A stretch of 26,980 nt of DNA from a virus, in IMG/VR virus record IMGVR_UViG_3300034105_000092, positions 1 through 26,980 of that record; one strand, written 5' to 3'. Shown here piece by piece: positions 9,067 through 16,433 of this stretch. The first letter of the stretch is position 1; every line of letters starts with the position of its first letter. The notes under the pieces are model-generated. The model was not told the origin of the DNA and ran no database searches. It worked only from the letters and a program-made list of their open reading frames with translations. A program made the translations under genes and the position numbers.

Positions 9067-10344
9067 TTAGCTTGTGAAGTATTCGCCACCGAAGCCACCA
9101 GTGTAGTTAGTAGCAACAGTCCCTTTTAGGAAAGTTGCAATAGTATCACGAGTATCTGCAGTATTAGCGGCTGTGCAACCAGTAATAAGCTTGACCATCT
9201 CAGGCTTAATGATACCAGTACCCTTAAGCATGCTGCCTACGGTGAACTGAGTATTACGGCGAACATCCTGTACGGTGTCAACCTTCATGCCCATGAGGGA
9301 AAGACCAGCAACTGCTTCTGACTGGAAGATAATACCATAAGTTGCAAATCCAGAGCACTTCAAGTTATACTTGGAACCACCAATGTTATTAGCAGTGGCA
9401 CTGTGGTCGATTTTTGGAATATGGTTACTCTTAACAATCTTAACACCCATGTAATCAAGGCTGTCAGTCATTGCGTTCATGCCCTGTGAAATTGGAGCAC
9501 CAGCACCATATTCATCACTTCCAGTAAACAATGGGTTATTTGCGTAGTTACTAACAGTGTTGAGAACACCAGTAACTGCTGGTGCTCCAGTAGCATTATA
9601 ACCAGTGTAAGCAGATCTTGGGATACCAAGCGCACGAATAACTTGGAATACCTTTGGAGGTACAGCGCAATAAACACTGCCAACTGGAACATCATTCTCT
9701 TGGCAGGTAACGAGATAATCTTCAATTGCTTGAAGAACCTGAAGTCCTTCATTATCTGAAGTTGCGCCAATTAAATTAGCAACAGTTCCACTTGAAATCT
9801 GCTTTGGAGCATGGAATGCAGCCGCTGCAAGACCACGAGGATCTCCAGTTACTGGAGGTAAAGAACCTGCGGCTACGAGTGCCATCAGAATCTGACGGTC
9901 ACGAGTGTTAGCAAGGGTAAGTCCAGCCTGACGAGCCAACTCAGAGCGGTAATCCCACTGAGTAACAAGCAAGTCAACATTGTCGGTTTCAAAGTGAGCT
10001 GCCATTGGACGCTTATCAAGATTGACCTTGATAGTGGTCGAGGTAGAATTCGTGTCACCACTGTAACCACCGAGTTCAACACCCGAATTCCAAGATGGGT
10101 TAAGACCGACAGTGCCAGTGATTGGGAATTCGTAAGAGTATCCACCAGTAAGAGTCTTAGTGGTAATCATGTTTTCAAACATATTAAATTGATCATATGC
10201 ATTGATGACTTCACCCGACCAAAGTGGTAACCAAAGCTTATTAAGTGGAGTTGATCCACCTGAAGTTTCAGCTGCTGCTGCAGTACGAGGAAGTGTAAAG
10301 TCTCCAAAGGGGACATTTGTGCTAGCGAAAGTAGTTGCTGCCAT
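9067..10344 (-). CDS. Major capsid protein (T7 gp10-like)
   Basis: The 425-residue protein follows the scaffold gene. Recognisable HK97-fold features of the T7 group are LPLWSGEVINAYDQF near residue 40, a GGYSYEFPITG segment, VNLDKRPMAAHFETDNVD, and WDYRSELARQAGLTLANTRD near residue 130. These parallel the gp10 pattern 'fsGevl.af..', 'G.s..Fp..G', 'id..l.a...i.diDe' and 'yDvRs...q.G.aLA...D'. It is longer than T7 gp10A (345 aa). The start has only a weak AAGAAAG ribosome-binding site, but a structured 185-base leader precedes it and a terminator follows, so it is probably expressed as its own high-level unit. The stop TAA is followed directly by TGA. I see no slippery site suggesting a frameshifted minor capsid form. 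Confidence 0.92.
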   Translation of the reverse strand: MAATTFASTNVPFGDFTLPRTAAAAETSGGSTPLNKLWLPLWSGEVINAYDQFNMFENMITTKTLTGGYSYEFPITGTVGLNPSWNSGVELGGYSGDTNSTSTTIKVNLDKRPMAAHFETDNVDLLVTQWDYRSELARQAGLTLANTRDRQILMALVAAGSLPPVTGDPRGLAAAAFHAPKQISSGTVANLIGATSDNEGLQVLQAIEDYLVTCQENDVPVGSVYCAVPPKVFQVIRALGIPRSAYTGYNATGAPAVTGVLNTVSNYANNPLFTGSDEYGAGAPISQGMNAMTDSLDYMGVKIVKSNHIPKIDHSATANNIGGSKYNLKCSGFATYGIIFQSEAVAGLSLMGMKVDTVQDVRRNTQFTVGSMLKGTGIIKPEMVKLITGCTAANTADTRDTIATFLKGTVATNYTGGFGGEYFTS

Positions 10345-10395
10345 TGTAGTATTCTTTCTTAAAAAAGATCATATCATTCATATCAAATTATAAGA

Positions 10396-10440
10396 CAAAA
10401 AGTTCTCAACCGTTCGATTATTCCTAAGGGAGTCTTTTTG
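10396..10440 (-). promoter_or_regulatory. Hairpin in capsid gene leader (proximal)
   Basis: On the minus strand CAAAAAG-A-CTC pairs with GAG-AA-CTTTTTG around a ~22-base loop, giving 7+3 base pairs separated by a small internal loop. The 3' arm is U-rich, and TCTTATAATTTG follows, containing a perfect TATAAT. No matching -35 box stands 16-18 bases upstream, so a host promoter is not proved. The structure may be a weak terminator, an RNase III site or a mRNA-stabilising 5' hairpin. Confidence 0.5.
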
Positions 10441-10450
10441 TTGAGTGAGT

Positions 10451-10500
10451 TTAGCCAAGGGTCATCCATTACCATAAAGGGGGATTTACCCTTTGGCTAA
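10451..10500 (-). promoter_or_regulatory. Long hairpin in capsid gene leader (distal)
   Basis: The arms TTAGCCAAAGGGT and ACCCTTGGCTAA (minus strand) pair over 12 bases with one bulged A. An inner ATCC/GGAT pair set continues the stem. There is no U run after it, so it does not look like an intrinsic terminator. It is followed by AACTCACTCAA, which shares ACTCACT with the core of T7-type phage promoters but lacks the GGG start. It could be an RNase III processing site or a stability element between scaffold and capsid messages. Confidence 0.5.
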
Positions 10501-10529
10501 CCTCAGTCGATCCGCTGTCTTGTTACGGA

Positions 10530-11459
10530 TTATTTGGGTAATTTTTCAAAGTTAGTACGCATCATCCGCTGCTCAACATATGCACGATACTTAGGATCGG
10601 CATTGAAGCCCGGATGATTACGCTCTGCAGAGAACTCTCGCTTAGTTTGATAAGCGACAATACCCTGCTGAGTCGATGCAATAGGAACCTGTCCTCTTGC
10701 ACTTGGCTTGGGTTCTGCACCCTTGCTTGTCTGTGTGGTCTTAGCATACTTAGCCTGAAGCCCATAGAGGGCTACATCCCAAGATGCTGATGCTAGGTTC
10801 TGATTGACTGAAGCCTGTTCTGCAGGACTGAGGTTCTTGCTAGCCCAGACAAAGAGTTTACTCAACTCTTCCCGACCACCAACTAACTCAGATGCCTTAG
10901 TATAAGCCATCTCAATCTTAGCCTTCTGTCCCTGCATATATTCATTAACAACATAATCAGGAAGACCAGTCTTCTTCTTAATGACTTCCAATGTCTCAGC
11001 CGAAAGATCATTGTTAGCCGTGAACTCAATGGTCCACTGCTTCCAATCATCTGAGGATGCCGGGTTGTTTTCTACCTTGGCTACCTCTTCAACCTTGTTC
11101 TCTGGAATCTTTAAGACCTCTGGTAACAAAGGAATTACTTCCTTCACAGGTTCTACCACAGGCTTTCCCGTAACTGGATTAGTAGTTGACGGGGTTGTTT
11201 CATACTTCTTCTTCAGGTCTGCGACTTCTTGTCGTGACTGAGTGTATCCTTTTTGAGCAGTCTTTAAACTCTCAAACCAAGCTCCGGCATCCTTGAAGTT
11301 TTCAGGGACAGCCATACCTTGGTTTCTTACATAAGCATCAAAGGCTACTTTCTCACGAGCAAGCTGAGCATCCTCTGGAGTCGATGTAAGAGATTGTTCC
11401 GAAGACATGACTGGAGTCTCGGAGGATTGTTCCATCATATCGGGAGTCTCTTCATTCAT
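10530..11459 (-). CDS. Capsid assembly scaffold protein (T7 gp9-like)
   Basis: The 309-residue length is almost that of T7 gp9 (307 aa) and the gene sits directly before the capsid gene. The protein is acidic at the N-terminus (MNEETPDMMEQSSE), rich in Glu, Lys and Gln, and predicted mostly helical, with a Pro-rich linker around residues 90-140 and a conserved-looking helical part around 150-240 (DDWKQWTIEF, LPDYVVNEYMQGQK, LSPAEQASVNQNL). A basic C-terminal end (AYVEQRMMRTNFEKLPK) fits the scaffold helix that binds the capsid shell. No catalytic motifs are visible. Assignment is by position, length and composition together. A weak GAAAG site precedes the start. Confidence 0.85.
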   Translation of the reverse strand: MNEETPDMMEQSSETPVMSSEQSLTSTPEDAQLAREKVAFDAYVRNQGMAVPENFKDAGAWFESLKTAQKGYTQSRQEVADLKKKYETTPSTTNPVTGKPVVEPVKEVIPLLPEVLKIPENKVEEVAKVENNPASSDDWKQWTIEFTANNDLSAETLEVIKKKTGLPDYVVNEYMQGQKAKIEMAYTKASELVGGREELSKLFVWASKNLSPAEQASVNQNLASASWDVALYGLQAKYAKTTQTSKGAEPKPSARGQVPIASTQQGIVAYQTKREFSAERNHPGFNADPKYRAYVEQRMMRTNFEKLPK

Positions 11460-11480
11460 ATTGTGTATCTTTCGTTAAAT

Positions 11481-11576
11481 TTAATAAGGCTTCTTCTTGG
11501 AAGCGGCTTTCTTAACTGCCATCTTCTTGTCCATCTTCTTATCCATCATCATCTTCTTAGCTGGTTTCTTCTTCAT
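11481..11576 (-). CDS. Lys-rich 31-residue microprotein
   Basis: A short ORF encodes a 31-residue peptide with 14 lysines and repeated D/M-K-K-M units (MKKKPAKKMMMDKKMDKKM at its start, ending in KKKPY). It has a strong AAAGGA ribosome-binding site five bases before the ATG and begins 12 bases after the previous stop, with the scaffold start 21 bases beyond it. The whole gap is therefore used. The extreme positive charge suggests nucleic-acid binding, perhaps DNA packaged in the capsid or binding to the acidic scaffold. This is inference; no family is recognised. Confidence 0.65.
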   Translation of the reverse strand: MKKKPAKKMMMDKKMDKKMAVKKAASKKKPY

Positions 11577-11588
11577 AGTATTCCTTTC

Positions 11589-11900
11589 TTATGCGAATAC
11601 GCGATATGGAATCGCTGGTGCGGGATCAACAACAGGAAGCAACTCAATCTGTTCTTCAGTCATCTCAAAACAAACACGGATGTTTGTATGGAATCGTGAG
11701 TCAGTTGTGCCGGGTGTAATAACAATAAATTCTTCATCTACAGTTGCTGGCTTTGAAATTGAGCCAATATAATCAATAGCTACTAAACCAGTAGGGACTA
11801 AGGTTGTCACACCTTCGTGTACTTGTTCAGCAAGAATACCTGCAGCTACAAGAGCGGCATCAGTTTCTTCTTTAGTATCTGTTCGTAATTGATAATCCAT
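11589..11900 (-). CDS. Hypothetical 103-residue protein, possibly virion-associated
   Basis: The protein is acidic and has no membrane segment. The N-terminal half (MDYQLRTDTKEETDAALVAA) looks helical. The rest contains beta-like stretches: GLVAIDYIGSISKPAT, EEFIVITPG, and a RFHTNIRVCFEMTEEQIELL segment near residue 70. The D-Y-I-G-x-I and H-x-N-x-R motifs resemble those of small proteins found beside fibre genes of aquatic phages, from memory only. It begins 41 bases after the spike gene and may be a chaperone or accessory of the spike. No specific function can be given. Confidence 0.75.
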   Translation of the reverse strand: MDYQLRTDTKEETDAALVAAGILAEQVHEGVTTLVPTGLVAIDYIGSISKPATVDEEFIVITPGTTDSRFHTNIRVCFEMTEEQIELLPVVDPAPAIPYRVFA

Positions 11901-11941
11901 GATATCTTTCTTAGGTTTTGCAGAGGATGCAGTCCATGATG

Positions 11942-14900
11942 TTACAGGGTGGTTAAGGTGTTGATCTGTGATTGTGACAAAGCGGATGGATAAAACTTAA
12001 TCTGTCTAATTGTTCCAAACATAACTGCATTTGGAGCCGAATCTCCTGTACACCCAATACCCAAATGTGTTGCCACGGTTGGCAATGCAGTAGGTGCAGT
12101 TGCTACGCCAGTACTAGTAACTCCGTCATATGAACCAGAGAATGAAGATGAATCAATTGAAAGTGCAAATTTATGCCGAGTGCCATATGCAAGTCCAGTG
12201 GCAAAACTGCGCTCAGTATTTGTCGATGCTGCAATCTTTCGAGATGCCGTCATTGTCGGAGGGTTGTAGTAATAGATCTGGTTTCCATAAGAGAAAGTGC
12301 CACCTACTGTTCGATCAAAGACACGAAGAATGTCAAGGTACGCACCGCTTGGTGTATTTGGGATGCAGTCAACAAACAAGGTCTGCGGATAAGGATTGCC
12401 AGAGATGAATGATGAAGTAGGGATTGTGCAGTGATCCGCAACTCGTAGCACTGTGCTTGTTGAACCTGTAGGGATGTATGAACTTGCGCCAAAACCTAGT
12501 TCCGTTTGTGCGCCGTAGACAAGAATGTCTGCGGTTTCGCTGTTGACAGGTGGTCCAGTAATGTTATCCCAAAGCATGATTTGGAACTCAGCACTACCGT
12601 CTGTAACTGCAAACGTATGAGTAAACCGTTGCCACGTTGTGGTAACTACGCAGTTAACTCCGGCACTTGATCCCATCCTTAGACCAACATTTTGGATACC
12701 TGCTGCACCGTTTGCTATATTTGCTTTCATCCAAACGGACATGGTATATGTGTTACTTGGTACAGATAATATGGTACGGCGAATACGGGAAAATATGCCG
12801 TTAACACCGGATGCGCCATTTATTTTGTCAAAAACAATGCGTGTTACAGTTAATGCACCGTCAGGACCAGTAGAAGGATATAGCGGAGTAACTACAGGAT
12901 CAAGCGCACCATTTGCTACACCATCCCTAGTCCAGTTAGCGTTGTTAAAGTCGTTACTATATGTACATAAATTAGTAGTTGCTCCCTCAATCAACAACCC
13001 TTTCGGTTCTGTTGTATTGACTGTAACTGAGGCTGTTGTTGTTGGGATATAGTCGGTAGCTCCACCACTTGTTACATATTCAACTTGCATACCATAAATA
13101 GATATATCAAGTGGATCTATAAATCCTTTTAAAGTAATTTCAGTGATAGCATTAGCTCCGGCTGACAGATCTATTCTTGTCCATGTTGTAGGTATTGTTA
13201 CAGTAGACAACAAACTAGAAGACTGTTGTAAAAAACAAGTTTGTTCAGTAACTGCATTTGATTTTGCATAAAATGAAATTCTTGCTGTCTTACCAGAAAT
13301 CGCCGGAACACTAAGTGCTTGTGTTATACCAGCATCAGAATTAAGTGCTGTGATTTTTGTGGCTGTACCACTGAATCCGGGTGGTGCTGTATCAGTTGTA
13401 AGAGTTACAGAGTGTGTAGCATCTTTTTGCGCCCAAGGTGTACCTGCTGCTATAGTAAAGTTATTGGATTGTAATATTAAATTAGTACGGCTTGTCAGAA
13501 TGTTATTATCAAAACGAGGACTGTAATATGCAACGGCACCAAGTGCTGGCTGATATGTACGAACTGTAGAACCAGCTTCCAACTGCGCTCCATAGACATG
13601 GAAAGTTGCAGTCTGTGGAGAACCTGCTGTAAGAACCCGAATCTCAATGCCATCATTAGCCCCGGATGCTGTAAACGACATACTTACGCGCTGCCATGTT
13701 GTAGTTAACGTAGGAAAGAATGCACCTGTTGGTGTTGATGCTCTAGCAAATCGCACATTTGTAAGCGTTCCACTATCAGCCCTCATCCACATAGATATCG
13801 TGTAAGAAAGCCCAATACTAGTAGGAACACTTCGTGAGATAACAGCATCACCAGCCGTTGCGGTGTACACCAGTTTTACAGCAGATGTTCCACCATTTGG
13901 ATCTGTTTGCCCTGCTGTTCGTACAACGCCAGTGCCATATCTGTTCCAGAATGTTTCTGAATCTTGTCCTTGGCTATATGTCATTTCATTAGATGCAGCC
14001 AACTCTATATATCCGCTTGAGTTTATAAAGGTTGCATTACTAAGCCGGGTAAAAGTTATTCCTTTATTTATTAGGTCTGCACCAGTAGTCATAGGTACAA
14101 AATCTAAATCTAAAGTAGGTGCAACATATGTAGGATTGGTAATTTGTTGTAATTGTGAATTAGAAAGGCGGGTTGGGAAGTACTTAATTGACTTGACCAA
14201 ACCATTTATTACTAGACCACTAGTGCCACTATCCGCGTAAAGTTTGAGCGTATTCAATCCAACCGGAACTGCTCCTGTAACATCTGTTTTCATGTCTCCA
14301 CCGTTGCTACATATAGCAAAGTCGTTCAGCGAATAGGCACTACCAATACGCACATTACCAGAGGTGATTGTTGGATATAGTTCAGCACTGTTAACCCCAC
14401 CGCTATAGTAATCAACATATCCCTTTCTGATACCAATGCGGTTAGTTGCAGAAATACCTGTACCGACACTCAATTCAATACCTGAATTATCAGTAGCCAA
14501 TCCGTTGTAGGTTATATTGCTTATGACCGTACCTGCGGACTCGTTGAACCAACTACTGATACCGCTCATGTAGCAAGTGTCTAAAGTTCGCATGACCCCA
14601 CTCGCACCCGTAGGGATGTAGGAGGATGCGCCGGAGCCGAGTTCTAGTTGTGCGCCGTAAACAAGAATGTCAGGCGTTAATGATGTACTGTTGTTTCCAA
14701 GCATAAAGAATCCAACCAAAGCGGAACCAGATGTTCTCGTCGTTTGGAATCTTTGCCATGTTGGCGTGACGGTGAAATCTACCCATGTATCGTTTTGATA
14801 CAACGATAATGTATGGTTGCCTGATGTGTTCGACTTCATCCACAAAGACATTGTGTACGGGCTTGTCTGACTTGTGATGTAGTAAAGTCGCGGAGAACCG

Positions 14901-15787
14901 CCACCGTCTGCAACCGCAAATTGAAGACGAGTGCAGGTCGAGCCATTTGCTGGGTTTGTTGCTGTATATGGGTTGGTAACTGTTACAGTTCCTCCAGCAT
15001 TATTTCCACCTGTAAACCAACTTCCACCCTGAAGCGTGTTTGAGAACGGCAAGTAGTTCACCGATTGCCCCTCAATAAGCAGTCCCCTTGGCTCCCCAAT
15101 GTTCGTAGGGCTGTAGTCGAACCGAGGGGTGCTGTAATTCTGTGTTCCACTTGTTTGGATTAAGTCACCAGCAATTGAACCCGGTTGAACTTGCGCTCCC
15201 CAAACATACATAGTCGTACTTGCACTTACAGTCTGTGAATAAACAGCACCACCATCGTTTGTTCCGTTGGTTACATACTGACAACTAAATCGCTGCCATG
15301 TAGTTGTCAACGCTACGGTCAAAACCGCGCCAGTATTTGAACTCCCAATTCTTGCATTTGTTGTTTCACTTGCTGCACGAAGCCACACAGAAAATGTGTG
15401 AGTAATTCCAGATACAACAGTAGTTCCGGCAGTATTGAAGATTGCAGACGCTGCGTTATTAAAAAGAAGCGACTGTGCGTTTGTTCCACCAATGGGATCA
15501 GCAATTCCACCTCCAATCCAACTAACAGATCCGGTTGCATTCCAGCCCGGTACGCCTGGTCCGGGGTTGCTGTAAGTAAAGCAATTGGCATTGGCAAATT
15601 GAACATACCCACTTGAGTTCACAAAGGTCGCAGTACTAAGCCGACTAAATGTTATCCGTGGATCAAGCACACCCGTAGTAAAATCTAAGTTTAATGTAGA
15701 ACCATCCCCTCCCTCTATAGGAAGCAAACGATTCCGTTGTGTCCTCCATTCAGGAGGATCTAAAGTCCATGTTCGATTACGATGCAT
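11942..15787 (-). CDS. Multi-domain spike/fibre with repeated jelly-roll carbohydrate-binding-like domains
   Basis: This 1281-residue protein has a modular beta architecture. Two copies of a start module (LDF...ITFSRLSTATFVNSSGY near residue 33, ITFTRLSNATFINSSGY near 580) match phage head-spike-type domains, as do the PRF(D) and (R/K)GLLIEG...TN/VN segments. Five modules near residues 165, 346, 699, 870 and 1054 share TWQRF or TWTRI, followed by V/I-Y/W-G-A/M-Q-x-E/Q and, in three, a YIPT end: the layout of CBM-like jelly rolls. The C-terminal ~150 residues resemble a LamG/concanavalin fold ending in IRQIKFYPSALSQSQINTL. The start overlaps the preceding stop (TAATG), with GGAG upstream. Probably a surface spike that binds glycans; where it sits on the virion is not known. 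Confidence 0.85.
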   Translation of the reverse strand: MHRNRTWTLDPPEWRTQRNRLLPIEGGDGSTLNLDFTTGVLDPRITFSRLSTATFVNSSGYVQFANANCFTYSNPGPGVPGWNATGSVSWIGGGIADPIGGTNAQSLLFNNAASAIFNTAGTTVVSGITHTFSVWLRAASETTNARIGSSNTGAVLTVALTTTWQRFSCQYVTNGTNDGGAVYSQTVSASTTMYVWGAQVQPGSIAGDLIQTSGTQNYSTPRFDYSPTNIGEPRGLLIEGQSVNYLPFSNTLQGGSWFTGGNNAGGTVTVTNPYTATNPANGSTCTRLQFAVADGGGSPRLYYITSQTSPYTMSLWMKSNTSGNHTLSLYQNDTWVDFTVTPTWQRFQTTRTSGSALVGFFMLGNNSTSLTPDILVYGAQLELGSGASSYIPTGASGVMRTLDTCYMSGISSWFNESAGTVISNITYNGLATDNSGIELSVGTGISATNRIGIRKGYVDYYSGGVNSAELYPTITSGNVRIGSAYSLNDFAICSNGGDMKTDVTGAVPVGLNTLKLYADSGTSGLVINGLVKSIKYFPTRLSNSQLQQITNPTYVAPTLDLDFVPMTTGADLINKGITFTRLSNATFINSSGYIELAASNEMTYSQGQDSETFWNRYGTGVVRTAGQTDPNGGTSAVKLVYTATAGDAVISRSVPTSIGLSYTISMWMRADSGTLTNVRFARASTPTGAFFPTLTTTWQRVSMSFTASGANDGIEIRVLTAGSPQTATFHVYGAQLEAGSTVRTYQPALGAVAYYSPRFDNNILTSRTNLILQSNNFTIAAGTPWAQKDATHSVTLTTDTAPPGFSGTATKITALNSDAGITQALSVPAISGKTARISFYAKSNAVTEQTCFLQQSSSLLSTVTIPTTWTRIDLSAGANAITEITLKGFIDPLDISIYGMQVEYVTSGGATDYIPTTTASVTVNTTEPKGLLIEGATTNLCTYSNDFNNANWTRDGVANGALDPVVTPLYPSTGPDGALTVTRIVFDKINGASGVNGIFSRIRRTILSVPSNTYTMSVWMKANIANGAAGIQNVGLRMGSSAGVNCVVTTTWQRFTHTFAVTDGSAEFQIMLWDNITGPPVNSETADILVYGAQTELGFGASSYIPTGSTSTVLRVADHCTIPTSSFISGNPYPQTLFVDCIPNTPSGAYLDILRVFDRTVGGTFSYGNQIYYYNPPTMTASRKIAASTNTERSFATGLAYGTRHKFALSIDSSSFSGSYDGVTSTGVATAPTALPTVATHLGIGCTGDSAPNAVMFGTIRQIKFYPSALSQSQINTLTTL
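12507..12529 (-). repeat. Near-identical 23-base repeat inside the spike gene, copy 1
   Basis: The plus-strand bases tgtgcgccgtagacaagaat and the next three differ at one position in 23 from those at 14649-14671. Both encode the I-L-V-Y-G-A-Q part of a jelly-roll module. The flanking 'gtagggatgta' (YIPTG) is also shared. This suggests a fairly recent intragenic duplication. Confidence 0.75.
14649..14671 (-). repeat. Near-identical 23-base repeat inside the spike gene, copy 2
   Basis: Partner of the repeat at 12507-12529 (22 of 23 bases identical), encoding the same I-L-V-Y-G-A-Q motif of another jelly-roll module 2.1 kb away in the same reading frame. Confidence 0.75.
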
Positions 15788-16332
15788 TACATTGCTCCAT
15801 AGAAAGCATTACAACCATTAGTAACAACTGATCCTGTGAATTCAATTTCAATTAATTCACAACCAAGGGTATCAACTAACAGGAAGGCAGTATCATTTAC
15901 TCCAGTAGCTGAGTAAAGTTTTGCATCTCCTGCGGCTTTTGCAATAGTAGTAACAACTCTAAAACCTGTATCAGCATTTACTGTGATGTTATTGCCACCT
16001 ACAGCCATACTACTAGATGCAAAAAGACACATAGGAACATAAGCAATTACAGTTCCAGCAGGATTAATTACTTTATTCCATCCTGTAATTTTAATATTAG
16101 GAGTAGTAACAGTTGATTTAACAACAGGAATAATCTTTAAATAGTTTAAAGTAGAACTAGGAATTATAATAGCAGAAGCAGATGATGCTGGTGCTGCAGT
16201 TTGTGGGATGTTATTTGTAAATGAACTTACTGTATTTAGATTATCAGTTACTACTGCAGTTACCGATGATTTGAGTAGCTTCATTGGCTCTTGCACAGTC
16301 TTTAACTGTGACATTGTATGTGTATGAATCAT
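15787..16332 (-). CDS. Hypothetical 181-residue virion-like protein
   Basis: The protein begins MIHTHTMSQL, which echoes the THTHTLSNL motif near residue 55 of the 446-residue protein two genes upstream. Residues ~25-60 are Ser/Thr/Ala-rich and probably a linker. The remainder reads as a beta-sandwich (NYLKIIPVV, IKITGWNKV, NGCNAFYGAM at the end). There is no signal peptide or clear membrane helix. The start overlaps the stop of the 32-residue gene by one base (TAATG), and its own stop overlaps the spike start in the same way, so the three are probably translated together. Decoration or fibre-connector protein is my best guess; I do not recognise the family. Confidence 0.8.
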   Translation of the reverse strand: MIHTHTMSQLKTVQEPMKLLKSSVTAVVTDNLNTVSSFTNNIPQTAAPASSASAIIIPSSTLNYLKIIPVVKSTVTTPNIKITGWNKVINPAGTVIAYVPMCLFASSSMAVGGNNITVNADTGFRVVTTIAKAAGDAKLYSATGVNDTAFLLVDTLGCELIEIEFTGSVVTNGCNAFYGAM

Positions 16333-16430
16333 TATTTTTTATCTTTCTTTGGGTACACTATCTTTGTAGCGTCTTTGCCTGTGCATGTGGTAGTCTTACC
16401 ACAGTTACATTTGTATGTTTTTTTTGCCAT
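16332..16430 (-). CDS. Cysteine-containing 32-residue microprotein
   Basis: A short ORF encodes MAKKTYKCNCGKTTTCTGKD followed by a basic tail ending KKDKK. Three cysteines are placed C-x-C-x5-C, too few for a full zinc ribbon in one chain, though a dimer or a partner could complete one. It starts three bases after the stop of the 446-residue gene and its stop overlaps the next start (TAATG). That placement, with no spare bases, is the main support for it being a gene. No strong ribosome-binding site is visible, so translation probably depends on the gene upstream. It shares the MAKK start and basic, Cys-rich character with the 98-residue protein nearby. Confidence 0.6.
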   Translation of the reverse strand: MAKKTYKCNCGKTTTCTGKDATKIVYPKKDKK

Positions 16431-16433
16431 GTT

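Noticed and set aside
9477-9770. Minus-strand 97-codon frame inside the capsid gene
   Set aside because: Out-of-frame shadow within a well-supported capsid gene; Leu/Gln-rich without domain features.
10391-10401. TATAAT as a host sigma-70 promoter before the capsid gene
   Set aside because: No acceptable -35 box at 16-18 bases; the nearest TTGAGA is only 11 bases upstream. Kept only as a remark in the leader entries.
10383-10475. Minus-strand 30-codon ORF (MVMDDPWLNSLNKKTPLG...) in the capsid leader
   Set aside because: It runs through both hairpins and has no good ribosome-binding site (its ATG lies in the loop of the first stem). The hairpins explain the sequence better. It would be worth restoring if conserved in relatives.
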